Assembly (NCBI GenBank): GCA_050303435.1
Contig: JBNLBT010000004.1
Span: 1-64,000 of the forward strand
DNA from: JBNLBT01 sp050303435
GTDB taxonomy: Bacteria; Pseudomonadota; Gammaproteobacteria; Xanthomonadales; Marinicellaceae
Reading direction: 5' to 3'
DNA length: 64,000 nucleotides
The translations under genes were made by a program, and so were the position numbers. The notes beneath the pieces are model-generated. The model did no database searches. It saw only the letters and a program-made list of their open reading frames with translations, and was not told the DNA's origin. Of this stretch, positions 32,316-41,419 are shown piece by piece. Numbering within the stretch: position 1 is the first letter of the stretch; every line of letters begins with the position of its first letter.

Positions 32316-34769
32316 ATGTTCAAAAGACTTATACCTCTGCTGTTCATCTTCGGCCTCGCCCAGGCCAGGGACGCCATCGAAATCGATGCCAACATCAGCA
32401 AACCGCTCGGGCCGGATGAAGGCTTTTTGCTGTTGCAAGTCAAAAGCAACAGCTATTTCAGCCGCATCACACTGAAACGTGAAGGCAAGGCCTTTCTGGC
32501 ACACAACATGAAAAAAGTGCCGGAGGGCGTCACCAGTGTGTTACTGCGTGTTAAAGCCGGTGAGTACTACTGGAACAACATGGAGTACGACCTTGGATTT
32601 GGTTCCGGTTTTATTTTTGATTTGGGCAAGGAACGTTTTGGCTTTGAAGTCAAGCCGGGCGTGATCAACTACCCCGGTCAATTGAACGTGGTGGTCATTG
32701 GGCGCAGCTACACCGCGCAAATGATCAACAATGCCATTGATGCGATGCAACAGTTGCAGGCGCAAACGCCCCAACTGACCAACGCGGTTCCGTTTGAAAT
32801 GAATGCCAGCGAAAACGACGAATTTGCCAAGCATTTGGCGCAATTGTCGCAAGTCGGAGACCCATCAAAGGTCATGCTGGATCTGGATTTCAGTGGCGAA
32901 GCCGACGCCGAGACCTACCTGCGGCCCCGCGAGTTGATGCAGGTAGTACTCAACCCGTTCAACAAGCTGATGATTTTATTGAAGTTGAACGACGGTCTGG
33001 AAGCGGTGGAAGTGCTGGATCCGGACACACTCACCGCGCATCGCATCATTGCAGAGGACAAACGGGTCAACACCCGCGTGATTGGCATGCACTGGATCGA
33101 TGCCGACACGTTAATCCTGGAGATGCAGCGTGAACGCAACAAGAAAATCCATCTGATGGTGGTGCACTTTGATTTGAGCGGTGAAACCTTGCAGCTGAAA
33201 AGCCATTATTTTCTGCACAAAGAGGCACTGGTGGAAGCGCCATTGGTCGATATAGAAAACAAGGCCTATTTCCGCTTTCAAGGCTCGCAGTCTTCGCAAC
33301 AGTTGTATCTGGTTGATCTGAGCACTCAGACCAGTGCCGAGGAGTCCCTGATTGCCGCCAACCGCGCGGTGCCTGAAGTGCCAAATCAACGCCTGTGGCT
33401 GGTCGACAAAGACGCGCGGGTTTCGATGGTGCTGAGCCACGATGAAGACGCCGGCGCCTGGAATTACCATGTGCGCGAAGACGGTCAGTGGAAAATTAAA
33501 TACAGCGACACGGCCGATGATCTGTTGAGCCCGATCGGCTGGCATCACGACGGTCGCCTGTTGATGCTGCATCGGCCGAAAGGGCAGGAATTCAGGGGCA
33601 TCTACACGTTTGATCTGGCCACGGGTGGACCACCGGAGCCCTTGATGGTCGCGACGGATCATGGCGTTGAAACGCATGAATTCGATGCCCGAACTGGACG
33701 CATTTTGTCCTACGGATACCATCGCAGCGGGCGTTACATTGAGCAGGCCAGCGATCCACAACTGCAAAAAATTCTCAAACAGCTGGATGAAAAATACGCG
33801 GATTTTGATGCGGTCTTTCTGGGCGTGAATGCCGATCATTCACACTGGCTGTTTTATCTGCAACATTTCGCCAACCGCGGCTATTTTGTCACCTACGACT
33901 CGAAGCAGCAGGCGGTGCAGCTGGTGCTGGACACCGCGCCGTGGGTGCGGGACCTGCCCAAGGCGGAATTGCATTATTTTAAGCAGACGGTGGAAGCCGG
34001 CTACACCCTGGATGCGTTTCTGGTGCACCCCACCGTGCCGGTCAAGGCCTTGTATGTGAACCCGCACGGCGGCCCAATCGGCGTCAGGGACACCATCGAT
34101 TACGACGGCGAGGCCTTGTATCTGGCCAGCCAGGGCATCGCCACCTTGCGTGTCAACTACCGGGGCTCCGGTGGCTACGGGCGCACTTTTCAGTCGGCCG
34201 GCGCCGGGCAGTGGGGCGCGGCCATAGAAAAAGACATCAACGATGTGGTCAGCCAAGTGCTGCAGAAATACCCGGATATACCGGCCTCAGCGGTGTGTGC
34301 AGGCGGGGCAAGCTACGGTGGGTATTCCGCCTTGATGCTGGGCATCATCTATCCCGGTCGATACCACTGCCTGGTATCGATGGCCGGACCGCTGGATTTG
34401 CCGTTGTGGTTCAGCGACAGCGACTGGAGCAACAACGCGGATTCGGTTGCGAATATGAAACGCATCGTTGGGGATCCGGACACTGAACTGGAACGCATGC
34501 AGTCCATCTCGCCGGTGTACCGCGCCGCCGATGTGCTTGCGCCGGTGCTGCTGTTCCATGGCTTGAAAGACCCCCGCGTCACGGCCGAACATTCCAAACG
34601 CATGTCAATGGTTCTGACGCGTCTGGGCAAGCCGCACGCGTTCAAATCGTTCCCGGAAGAAGGCCACGGTTTTGACAATCTGAACAATGAAAATACTTAC
34701 ATCTCAACGGTGGCGCGATTCATACTGCAATCGCTGAGTGAATCCGCTGCACCCTCAGACGGTGGCTGA
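32316..34769 (+). CDS. S9-family prolyl oligopeptidase-like serine peptidase, secreted
   Basis: An 817-residue exported peptidase with signal peptide MFKRLIPLLFIFGLAQA. Residues ~160-540 form the beta-propeller, and the alpha/beta-hydrolase peptidase domain fills the last ~270. The catalytic triad is Ser666 (GGASYGGYSAL), Asp752 (HGLKDPRV) and His784 (EEGHGF). An N-terminal ~120-residue domain precedes the propeller and contains 'LLLQVKSNSYFSRITLKREGK', unlike E. coli-type oligopeptidase B. Members cut short peptides, often after proline or as acylaminoacyl peptidases. It is 86 bp downstream of the M14 peptidase and may be co-transcribed with it. Confidence 0.9.
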   Translation: MFKRLIPLLFIFGLAQARDAIEIDANISKPLGPDEGFLLLQVKSNSYFSRITLKREGKAFLAHNMKKVPEGVTSVLLRVKAGEYYWNNMEYDLGFGSGFIFDLGKERFGFEVKPGVINYPGQLNVVVIGRSYTAQMINNAIDAMQQLQAQTPQLTNAVPFEMNASENDEFAKHLAQLSQVGDPSKVMLDLDFSGEADAETYLRPRELMQVVLNPFNKLMILLKLNDGLEAVEVLDPDTLTAHRIIAEDKRVNTRVIGMHWIDADTLILEMQRERNKKIHLMVVHFDLSGETLQLKSHYFLHKEALVEAPLVDIENKAYFRFQGSQSSQQLYLVDLSTQTSAEESLIAANRAVPEVPNQRLWLVDKDARVSMVLSHDEDAGAWNYHVREDGQWKIKYSDTADDLLSPIGWHHDGRLLMLHRPKGQEFRGIYTFDLATGGPPEPLMVATDHGVETHEFDARTGRILSYGYHRSGRYIEQASDPQLQKILKQLDEKYADFDAVFLGVNADHSHWLFYLQHFANRGYFVTYDSKQQAVQLVLDTAPWVRDLPKAELHYFKQTVEAGYTLDAFLVHPTVPVKALYVNPHGGPIGVRDTIDYDGEALYLASQGIATLRVNYRGSGGYGRTFQSAGAGQWGAAIEKDINDVVSQVLQKYPDIPASAVCAGGASYGGYSALMLGIIYPGRYHCLVSMAGPLDLPLWFSDSDWSNNADSVANMKRIVGDPDTELERMQSISPVYRAADVLAPVLLFHGLKDPRVTAEHSKRMSMVLTRLGKPHAFKSFPEEGHGFDNLNNENTYISTVARFILQSLSESAAPSDGG

Positions 34770-34783
34770 GGATCGCACGGTGA

Positions 34784-35149
34784 TCAGTCTTCGCGCACCA
34801 GTTTGAACGATTTTTGCAGGGTTTTCTTGTGCATGTTGGAGCCGGCGTAGTTGGCCTGCCGACCGAGGTCGCGGCCGAACGGCATTTCTTCCACTTCTCT
34901 GCTCTGCAGGCGCGCATTGACGGCTTCTGAAAGCATCAGCTTGCGGGCCATGTGATTGCATTCCAGCACCCAACCGGTGTTGTTCAGATTGTGGCGGGTT
35001 TTCGGTTCGCATTTAAGTCGCAGCTTTTTTTCGTCCATTTTAATTTTTAACAGCGCATTGGCTGACTCCATTGCGGTGGGAATGTAGGACTCCAGAGCCT
35101 GCGAGGCCTGGGCGTTGAACAAGAAGATGAACAGGTATTTTTCCATCAT
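34784..35149 (-). CDS. Small secreted two-cysteine protein, paralog A (121 aa)
   Basis: An unrecognised small protein. The start at 35149 follows AAGGAA at short spacing and gives a hydrophobic N-terminus (MMEKYLFIFLFNAQASQA); ATG 35146 is equally possible. It is clearly homologous to the 120-residue protein encoded just upstream: shared 'K.RL.C.P', 'W V.ECN.MAR', 'VEE.PFGR', and the closing 'GSNMH.KTL.KSFKL'. Two conserved Cys (in LKCEP and LECNHMAR) probably form a disulfide in the periplasm. Both genes run leftward, 170 bp apart, converging on the S9 peptidase. Confidence 0.65.
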   Translation of the reverse strand: MMEKYLFIFLFNAQASQALESYIPTAMESANALLKIKMDEKKLRLKCEPKTRHNLNNTGWVLECNHMARKLMLSEAVNARLQSREVEEMPFGRDLGRQANYAGSNMHKKTLQKSFKLVRED

Positions 35150-35281
35150 CGAATTTCCTTGATTTTGGGAACGATCACTATAGCACTCAATGGACGGGAT
35201 GAGCAAGACACAACATCACCGCCACGCCGGAGCGCTGCAAAACGGGGCAGGATTGCGACCTTTGCGGTCACATGGATGGGT

Positions 35282-35311
35282 GCAGTGGCGGCCGGAAGGT
35301 GCCGCCACTGC
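35282..35311. terminator. Perfect 11-bp hairpin between the two small paralogs
   Basis: GCAGTGGCGGC at 35282-35292 pairs with GCCGCCACTGC at 35301-35311 over an 8-base loop. It lies 8 bp beyond the stop of the upstream paralog. There is no T-run on the minus strand, so it may stabilise or attenuate the transcript rather than fully terminate it. Confidence 0.5.
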
Positions 35312-35319
35312 CGCCGGTG

Positions 35320-35682
35320 TTACTTGAGCTTGAAGGATTTCTTCAATGTTTTGGTGTGCATGTTGGAGCCGATTTTTTTCACCTGCCGCTGCATGCTGCG
35401 ACCGAAGGGATTTTCCTCAACCGACGGGTTCTTCAGCAAGGGATTGATGTCTTCATGCTGCAGGTAGTTTCTCGCCATGGCGTTGCATTCAAACACCCAG
35501 GCCAACTCGCCAAAATAGACGCCGCGACTGGGTTTGCAGCTGAGGCGAATTTTGCTGTCGGTTTTTTTGACTTCCATGATGGAGTGTTCGGATTCGTATT
35601 TGAGTTCTTCGGCTTCGGCGGCCATTGCACCCGGGCTTGCCAGGGCGAACAGGCAGGTGGCCATCCACGTGTTTCGAGTCAT
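35320..35682 (-). CDS. Small secreted two-cysteine protein, paralog B (120 aa)
   Basis: An exported protein with signal peptide MTRNTWMATCLFALASPGAMA. The mature part is ~95 residues, charged, with two Cys (RLSCKPS and VFECNAMAR) and the block NPFGRSMQRQVKKIGSNMH shared with paralog A at 34784-35149. I do not recognise the family and see no catalytic motif. The strong conservation of the C-terminal half between two otherwise diverged copies suggests this is the functional surface. It is divergent from the GMC oxidoreductase gene, with a palindrome in the gap. Confidence 0.65.
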   Translation of the reverse strand: MTRNTWMATCLFALASPGAMAAEAEELKYESEHSIMEVKKTDSKIRLSCKPSRGVYFGELAWVFECNAMARNYLQHEDINPLLKNPSVEENPFGRSMQRQVKKIGSNMHTKTLKKSFKLK

Positions 35683-35748
35683 TGCTTTGCCTTTGGTTTT
35701 AACAAAGCAGGCATTCTAGCACAGCCCGTACGAAGGGCGCTGTGTGAT

Positions 35749-35761
35749 TGACAAATTGTCA
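35749..35761. promoter_or_regulatory. TGACAA-A-TTGTCA palindrome in a divergent promoter region
   Basis: An exact 13-base palindrome (odd centre) at 35749-35761, flanked by TGTG on the left and CACA on the right with partial symmetry. It lies between the leftward small secreted protein and the rightward GMC oxidoreductase. Candidate operator for either gene; I cannot name the regulator. Confidence 0.4.
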
Positions 35762-35880
35762 CAAAAAAGGGACTTCTGGCACATCGGCGCATGCGCGGCG
35801 GCTGCAAATCAATCGTTTGTTTTATGCTGCAATCCCTGCCGCAGCGGCTGCGCTTCAAGTATAATGATTGGGCTTAAACC

Positions 35881-37515
35881 GTGACTGTCAAATTGGAAAC
35901 ATACGATTACATCATTGTCGGCGCCGGTTCGGCCGGTTGTGTGATGGCCAACCGACTGAGTGCCAATCCGGATTGTCGGGTGTTGCTGCTGGAAGCCGGC
36001 GGCAGCGATTGGCACCCGTTCATCCACATGCCCGCGGGCTTGGCCAAGCTGACGGGCATCAAATCGATCAACTGGAATTATGAAACTGAAGCGGAGGCCG
36101 AATTGCTCGGCCGTCGCCTGTACTGGCCGCGCGGCAAGGTGCTGGGCGGGTCCAGCTCAATCAATGCCATGTGCTATTGTCGCGGCCATCGCAAGGACTA
36201 CGATTTATGGGCGGAGCTGGGCAACCCGGGTTGGTCGTTCGACGAGGTGCTGCCGTATTTTGTCCGCAGTGAAAACAACGCGCGATTCGGTGCACCACAC
36301 CACGGTCAGAACGGGCCCTTGCACGTGACCGATCTGAAATATCACAACCCCTTGTCTGAAGTGTTCCTGGCCGCGGCCGAGCAGGCCGGTTATGGGCGCA
36401 CCGATGATTTCAATGGCGCGCACCAGCGCGGCTTCGGCTTTTATCAGGTGACGCAGAACGACGGCAAACGCGATTCGGCGGCCCAGGCGTACCTCAAACC
36501 GGCCATGGCCCGGGACAACCTGACGGTCATCACCCGCGCGCTGTGCACCGGCTTAAAGCTCAAGGGCGATTGCGCCGTGGGTGTGAATTACCGTCACCGC
36601 AGGCGCGCGCACACGGCGCATGCGCGCAGCGAAGTGTTGCTGTGCGGCGGGGCGATCAATTCACCGCAGGTGTTGATGCTCTCGGGCATTGGCGATGAAG
36701 CGATGCTGCGCAATGCCGGCATTCCCGTGCGCCATGTTTTGCCTGGAGTGGGCCGCAATCTGCAGGACCATCTGGACGTGTGTCTGGTGCAGCGCTGTCG
36801 GGAAAACATCACCTACGACAAAATCAGCGACGTGCGCGTGGGGCTGCAGTATTACCTGTTCGGCCGTGGGCCGGGCAATTCCAACATCGCCGAAGCCGGC
36901 GGGTTCTGGCAGACGCCGCTGGCCGAAGACGACCGGCCGGATGTGCAGTTTCATTTTGTGCCGGCCATCCTCGATGACCACGGCCGCAACCGCATCCGCG
37001 ACAACGGCTACACCCTGCACATGTGTTATTTGCGTCCGCGCAGCCGCGGCCATCTGGCGCTGGTCAACGACGACCCGGCCCTGGCGCCGCGCATACACGC
37101 CAACTACCTGTCCAATGCACACGATCTGGCGGTCATGAAAGCCGGTGTGCAGATGCAGCGCACGCTGTTCGCCCAGGCGGCGTTTGATCGCTACCGCGGG
37201 GCGGAAATGTTTCCCGGCGAGGCGGTGCAGAGCGAGGCGGACATCGAAGACTTCATTCGCCGCAAGGCGGAAACCATTTATCACCCGATCGGCACCTGCC
37301 GGATGGGCGACGACGCCGAAGCGGTGGTGGATCATTGTTTGCGCGTGCACGGTGTACAGAATTTGCGTGTGGTCGATGCCTCGGTGATGCCGCGCCTGGT
37401 TTCCGGCAACACCAATGCCCCGACCATCATGATCGCAGAAAAAATCAGCGATGAAATGCTGGCCAACGGGCAGCAAACGCAGCGCAGCCCATTGAAACAA
37501 CAAGTGAACGCATGA
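35881..37515 (+). CDS. GMC-family FAD-dependent oxidoreductase (choline dehydrogenase-like)
   Basis: A 544-residue flavoprotein. The FAD-binding motif is YIIVGAGSAGCVMANRLS, with LLLEAGGSDWHP after it. The GMC signature 1 is GKVLGGSSSINAMCYCRGH and signature 2 is CGGAINSPQVLMLSGIG. The catalytic region is YHPIGTCRMG with the later SGNTNAPTIMIAEK. It oxidises an alcohol to an aldehyde; the family includes choline, alkyl and aromatic alcohol dehydrogenases, and the substrate is not evident. There is no betaine-aldehyde dehydrogenase next to it, so I withhold betA. The start is the GTG at 35881; a TTG at 35893 would also give a normal N-terminus. It overlaps the VOC gene by 4 bp. Confidence 0.85.
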   Translation: MTVKLETYDYIIVGAGSAGCVMANRLSANPDCRVLLLEAGGSDWHPFIHMPAGLAKLTGIKSINWNYETEAEAELLGRRLYWPRGKVLGGSSSINAMCYCRGHRKDYDLWAELGNPGWSFDEVLPYFVRSENNARFGAPHHGQNGPLHVTDLKYHNPLSEVFLAAAEQAGYGRTDDFNGAHQRGFGFYQVTQNDGKRDSAAQAYLKPAMARDNLTVITRALCTGLKLKGDCAVGVNYRHRRRAHTAHARSEVLLCGGAINSPQVLMLSGIGDEAMLRNAGIPVRHVLPGVGRNLQDHLDVCLVQRCRENITYDKISDVRVGLQYYLFGRGPGNSNIAEAGGFWQTPLAEDDRPDVQFHFVPAILDDHGRNRIRDNGYTLHMCYLRPRSRGHLALVNDDPALAPRIHANYLSNAHDLAVMKAGVQMQRTLFAQAAFDRYRGAEMFPGEAVQSEADIEDFIRRKAETIYHPIGTCRMGDDAEAVVDHCLRVHGVQNLRVVDASVMPRLVSGNTNAPTIMIAEKISDEMLANGQQTQRSPLKQQVNA

Positions 37516-37886
37516 ACGCAAACGATAAAATCAACTATCTGGAGTTTCCGGCCCGTGATCTGGACCGTGCACGGGCGTTTTTCAGCCGCGTGTTTGGCTG
37601 GACTTTTGTTGACTACGGACCGGAGTATACGGCCTTTTTTGATGCCGGCATCGATGGCGGATTTTATCGCTCGGAGCGAGCGGTCAGCTGCGCAGCCGGC
37701 AGCGCGCTGGTGGTGTTTTACAGCGCCAACCTGGAAGACACTCAAAGGCGCATCGAAGAAGCCGGCGGGCGCATCAGCCAGGCCGTGTTCAGCTTTCCCG
37801 GCGGTCGCCGCTTTCATTTCCTCGACCCCAACGACAATGAATGGGCGGTGTGGTCGGATCTGGACGCCGCAGAAAACGTCTCTTAA
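37512..37886 (+). CDS. VOC-family protein (glyoxalase/bleomycin-resistance fold)
   Basis: A 124-residue protein with the paired beta-alpha-beta-beta-beta layout of the vicinal-oxygen-chelate fold. The first module starts INYLEFPARDLDRARAFFSRVFGWTF; the second has SALVVFYSANLEDTQRRIEEAGG and ends RFHFLDPNDNEWAVWSD. It resembles the small group of VOC proteins whose C-terminus reads 'F.DPdGN.~.vws'. It is coupled to the GMC oxidoreductase by an ATGA overlap, so it may act on a product of that pathway, but its reaction is unknown. Confidence 0.8.
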   Translation: MNANDKINYLEFPARDLDRARAFFSRVFGWTFVDYGPEYTAFFDAGIDGGFYRSERAVSCAAGSALVVFYSANLEDTQRRIEEAGGRISQAVFSFPGGRRFHFLDPNDNEWAVWSDLDAAENVS

Positions 37887-37889
37887 ACT

Positions 37890-38474
37890 TCAACGGGCGC
37901 GCCGCCCCAGCTCTGCCACGCGGGCAAAACAGCGTTCCGCGCGGGCTGTGGGAAAGTTGTCCACACCGCCGACGAGGGTGCTGCGCACCGGTGAGACGCC
38001 ACACAGTTTCAATACATTGCGGCGCAGGTTCTTTAAACCGTGGGCGCGAAAGAACAGCCGGTACACCAGCGCAGGCATGCCCATGGTGACCATCACGCGG
38101 GCGCTTTTTCCACGCAGCAGGCGTCGCGGCATGCGCTCGGTTTCGGCACTGATGGCAAACCCCGGACGCAAGGTCTGTTCCAGAAACCCCTTCAACAGGG
38201 CCGGTAAGGTGCCAGCCCACATGGGGTAAATCAAGGCCAGATGATCGGCCTCGGCGATCATCTGCTGCGCGTCTCGAATGGCCGGTGGCGCCTCGCCGTG
38301 GTTGTAGTCTTCAGCGCTGCGCAGCAGGGGGAAATCCAACGACGCCACATCCAGCAGACGCACCCGGTGTCCCGCCGCTTCGGCGCCTTTGCGGTAGGCG
38401 TCGGCCAGCGCGTGACACAGGTGTGGCCGGCTGTTGTCGGGGTGACCCTGGATGATGAGTATGTTTATGACCAT
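37890..38474 (-). CDS. NAD(P)H-dependent flavin oxidoreductase (quinone reductase-like)
   Basis: A 194-residue flavodoxin-like protein of the NQO/KefF/MdaB type. The phosphate-binding start is ILIIQGHPDNSRPHLCHALADAYRKG. The middle ADHLALIYPMWAGTLPALLKGFLEQTLRPGFAI contains the family's 'yPmwwg.~Pa.lKg~~Drvl' block, with AG in place of the usual WG. These enzymes bind FMN or FAD and reduce quinones with NAD(P)H in the cytoplasm. It is a single gene, convergent with the VOC protein after 3 bp. Confidence 0.85.
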   Translation of the reverse strand: MVINILIIQGHPDNSRPHLCHALADAYRKGAEAAGHRVRLLDVASLDFPLLRSAEDYNHGEAPPAIRDAQQMIAEADHLALIYPMWAGTLPALLKGFLEQTLRPGFAISAETERMPRRLLRGKSARVMVTMGMPALVYRLFFRAHGLKNLRRNVLKLCGVSPVRSTLVGGVDNFPTARAERCFARVAELGRRAR

Positions 38475-38590
38475 GGCGCGACCTCACTGCATGCAAGCGC
38501 GTTCAATTATCCGCAATTTGCTGCAATAAAACCAGCGCAACTGCTCAAGAATCGGGTGTGCCATGGCAGCTCAGAGCCGCGCGTGTACAT

Positions 38591-40324
38591 TCAGCGTTTC
38601 GGCCGTTTGCGCGATTTATGGTGACGTTTTCCGCGCCCTGAATGTTCCGTTGCCTCGATGGGTTTGAAGGATTCTTCCGGGGCCAACAGGCTTTTGCGTC
38701 CGCACACGCGCGCTTTGCGCAGGCGTTGCAACAATGGCGCCGGCATGCCTTCTGGCAAATCCACCGTGCTGTGGTGCGCGTAAATCTCGATGTGGCCGAT
38801 GAATTCGGGTTCCAGTTCGGCTTCATTGGCGATCATGCCAACGATGTTGCCCGGTTTCACGCGGTGGGCGTGGCCGGCGTTCAAGGCAAAACGCTGCATC
38901 GGAATGTCCGGATGGTCTTTCAGGGGCAAGGCGCCGGTGTGCTCACTGCGTGCGCTTGGGGACGGCGTTGCTTGTGGTCTCGATCCGGGGCGCTCAGTGC
39001 TTTCGTCCAGCAACAGCCCGTGTTCACCGTATTGCTGATGCATCAACGCCGCCGCCAGGTGCATGGGCGAAATTTCAGCGTCCCGGGCAATGCCGCTGAG
39101 CAGGTCGCGTTGCGCTTCCAGATCAACGGTGGCGACGGTGTCAAGCAGGCGCCGGGTGAAGTTTTCAATGCGTTTGCGGTTGATCGCGCCTATGCTCGGC
39201 ATCTGCATGGCTTCGATCGGTTGTCCGGTGGCTTTTTCGATCATTCCCAGCATGCGCTTCTCGCGTCGCGAAACGAACAGAATGGCCTCGCCGGTGCGCC
39301 CCGCGCGACCGGTTCGACCGATGCGGTGCACGTAGGATTCAGTGTCGTAAGGGATGTCGTAGTTGATCACGTGGGTGATGCGATCCACATCCAGTCCACG
39401 GCCGACCACGTCGGTGCCGATCAACACATCGATGTCGCCGGACTTGAATTTTTCCACCAGCCGCTCGCGCTGTTTCTGCACCATGTCACCGTTCAGGGCC
39501 TCGGCCAGAAAGCCGCGCGCCTTGAGTTTTTCGGCCAGCTCCTCGGTGGCCATTTTGGTGCGCACAAAAATCAGCACGCCCTCAGAGTCTTCGGTTTCCA
39601 GCACGCGTGTAAGGGCGTCGAGTTTGTGCAAACCGCTGACCAGCCAGTGGCGTTGCCGGATGTTGCTGGCGGTGACGGTTTTGCTTTCGATGCGCACGTG
39701 TTCCGGTGAGCGCAGGTGTTGCATGGCGATGCGTTGAATCGGTTTCGGCATGGTCGCGGAAAACATCGCGCGTTGCGTCGAATCCGGCATCTGTTCAAGA
39801 ATCCAGTTGATGTCATCAATGAATCCCATGCGCAGCATTTCATCCGCTTCGTCCAGCACCAGCACGCGCAGCGCGTCCAGTTTCAGGGTGCCGCGGTTCA
39901 TGTGGTCCATGACCCGGCCCGGTGTGCCGACCACCGCGTGCACGCCGCGTTTCAGCTGGCGCAGCTGCACGCCGTAACTTTGCCCGCCGTAAATCGGCAG
40001 CACATGGAAACCGGGCAGCGCGCGCGCGTAGTTTTGCATCGCTTCGGCCACCTGAATGGCCAGTTCGCGCGTGGGCGTCAGCACCAGAACCTGCACGCCC
40101 TGGGCCTTGAGGTCCAGTCGCGAGAGGATTGGCAGGGCAAAGGCGGCGGTTTTACCGGTGCCCGTTTGCGCCTGACCAAGCACATCGCGTCCGTTCAGAA
40201 TCGCAGGAATGGCGGCGCGCTGGATCGGTGAGGGGGTTTCATAGCCGTTGTGTTCAATGGCTTTGAGAATTTCACTGCGCAGACCAAGCGACTGGAAAGA
40301 ATTGGATGTATCGGGCTGTGACAT
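38591..40324 (-). CDS. deaD: DEAD-box ATP-dependent RNA helicase, DeaD/CsdA type
   Basis: A 577-residue RNA helicase. Motifs in order: Q-motif region GYETPSPIQ (28-36), Walker A AQTGTGKT (52-59), PTRELA, GG, TPGR, DEAD at 158-161, SAT in MFSATMP, and in the second RecA domain IFVRTK, DVVGRGLDVD and HRIGRTGRAGR. After about residue 440 a linker rich in Ser/Pro leads to a DbpA-type RNA-binding domain (MQRFALNAGHAHRVKPGNIVGMI, ending near LQRLRKARVCGRK) and a basic tail GKRHHKSRKRPKR. DeaD helps unwind RNA in ribosome assembly and mRNA decay, especially in the cold. Single gene. Confidence 0.92.
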   Translation of the reverse strand: MSQPDTSNSFQSLGLRSEILKAIEHNGYETPSPIQRAAIPAILNGRDVLGQAQTGTGKTAAFALPILSRLDLKAQGVQVLVLTPTRELAIQVAEAMQNYARALPGFHVLPIYGGQSYGVQLRQLKRGVHAVVGTPGRVMDHMNRGTLKLDALRVLVLDEADEMLRMGFIDDINWILEQMPDSTQRAMFSATMPKPIQRIAMQHLRSPEHVRIESKTVTASNIRQRHWLVSGLHKLDALTRVLETEDSEGVLIFVRTKMATEELAEKLKARGFLAEALNGDMVQKQRERLVEKFKSGDIDVLIGTDVVGRGLDVDRITHVINYDIPYDTESYVHRIGRTGRAGRTGEAILFVSRREKRMLGMIEKATGQPIEAMQMPSIGAINRKRIENFTRRLLDTVATVDLEAQRDLLSGIARDAEISPMHLAAALMHQQYGEHGLLLDESTERPGSRPQATPSPSARSEHTGALPLKDHPDIPMQRFALNAGHAHRVKPGNIVGMIANEAELEPEFIGHIEIYAHHSTVDLPEGMPAPLLQRLRKARVCGRKSLLAPEESFKPIEATEHSGRGKRHHKSRKRPKR

Positions 40325-40437
40325 GCGTGAAGCCGGGCGGCGCGGTGTAGATAGTGTGCGGATTATACACCACCGCGTGCAGCGATGCGCGGTTTTTAAC
40401 GCGCCGCCCGCTGCGTCGAATCACTGAGTCGGGGTGT

Positions 40438-40923
40438 TCAGCCGTCGGGCAACTGCGCTTTGATGTCGTCTTCCAGGTCTTTCGGTTTGGTGGTCGGCGC
40501 GTAGCGTTTTTTCGGCGTGCCGTCCGCTGCGATCAGGAATTTGGTGAAATTCCATTTGATCGATTTGCCCAGGGCGCCGGGCAAGGCCTTTTTCAGATAA
40601 TCGTACAGCGGGTGAGCGCCGTCGCCGTTGACCTCAATTTTTTCGAACATCGGAAAAGACACGCCGTAATTGACCAGACAACCCTGTTCAATCTGGGTGG
40701 CATCGCCGGGTTCCTGAGAACCGAACTGGTTGCACGGAAAACCGAGGATTTCCAGCCCGTCCTCGCGGTATTTGTCGTACAACTCCTGCAAACCCGCGTA
40801 TTGCGGAGTGAAACCGCATTTGCTTGCGGTGTTGACGATCAACAGGGCCTTGCCCTGGTATTGCGACAAGTCGATCTCTTCGCCGCGCAGTGAATTGGCT
40901 TTGAACTGGTATATTTCTGACAT
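40438..40923 (-). CDS. Glutathione peroxidase (cysteine type)
   Basis: A 161-residue thiol peroxidase of the glutathione peroxidase family. The peroxidatic Cys36 is in NTASKCGFTPQYAGL, and the other signature blocks are ILGFPCNQFGSQEPG (Gln of the catalytic tetrad, second Cys) and IKWNFTKFLI (Trp and Asn). A Cys in this position with the second Cys in FPCNQF suggests thioredoxin-dependent rather than glutathione-dependent reduction, as in most bacterial members. The start at 40923 has GGAGCAAG upstream; the longer open frame lacks any support. It is cytoplasmic and detoxifies peroxides. Confidence 0.9.
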   Translation of the reverse strand: MSEIYQFKANSLRGEEIDLSQYQGKALLIVNTASKCGFTPQYAGLQELYDKYREDGLEILGFPCNQFGSQEPGDATQIEQGCLVNYGVSFPMFEKIEVNGDGAHPLYDYLKKALPGALGKSIKWNFTKFLIAADGTPKKRYAPTTKPKDLEDDIKAQLPDG

Positions 40924-41065
40924 GGGCTTGCTCCGAACGGTCTCGCGTGAGCTACACATGATGCCGCCAATTGCGTGTGAAATCAAGCGCTTTGCGCCGC
41001 GCTCGCCGGGGGCCGGTGGATTTGCTATGATGGGTCCTGACTCAAACACACGGACTTCAAGGCGC

Positions 41066-41263
41066 ATGAACGGCACGCAACGCAAACACATCCACATCGG
41101 CCAGGCGGTCGCTGTGGTGCTGAAAAAAGATCAACGCAGCGGTCATCTGACCCACGGTGTGGTGGCACAAATCCTGACCCGCTCGCCACAGCACCCGCAC
41201 GGCATCAAGGTGCGCCTTGAAGACGGTCAGGTGGGGCGGGTCAAGCACACAGAAACGGCTTGA
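41066..41263 (+). CDS. YwbE-family small protein
   Basis: A 65-residue protein matching the YwbE (DUF2196) family along its whole length: NGTQRKHIHIGQAVAVVLKKD, then a short turn, then GVVAQILTRSPQHPHGIKVR and VGRVKH. The family is a small beta-barrel (KOW/SH3-like) protein of unknown role. The start at 41066 is chosen because the family begins at MNG and AAGGCGC precedes it; an open frame further upstream overlaps the glutathione peroxidase promoter region. It is divergent from that gene. Confidence 0.85.
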   Translation: MNGTQRKHIHIGQAVAVVLKKDQRSGHLTHGVVAQILTRSPQHPHGIKVRLEDGQVGRVKHTETA

Positions 41264-41419
41264 TGACGTATTGAAGCGCCTCATGCATTGATCGGGGCTG
41301 TTTCTAATTAGCCTGACGGTGTCTATTCTGACACCCCATCGGCGCTGCAAAAAATGCTAGAATGGCCGGGAATTTTTACCGCGCCGGATTTACGCTCCGG
41401 TCAGCCGAGGAGAACCAAC

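Noticed and set aside
35881..37515. Naming the GMC oxidoreductase betA
   Set aside because: No betaine aldehyde dehydrogenase, choline transporter or BetI regulator is nearby, and the GMC family has many alcohol substrates.
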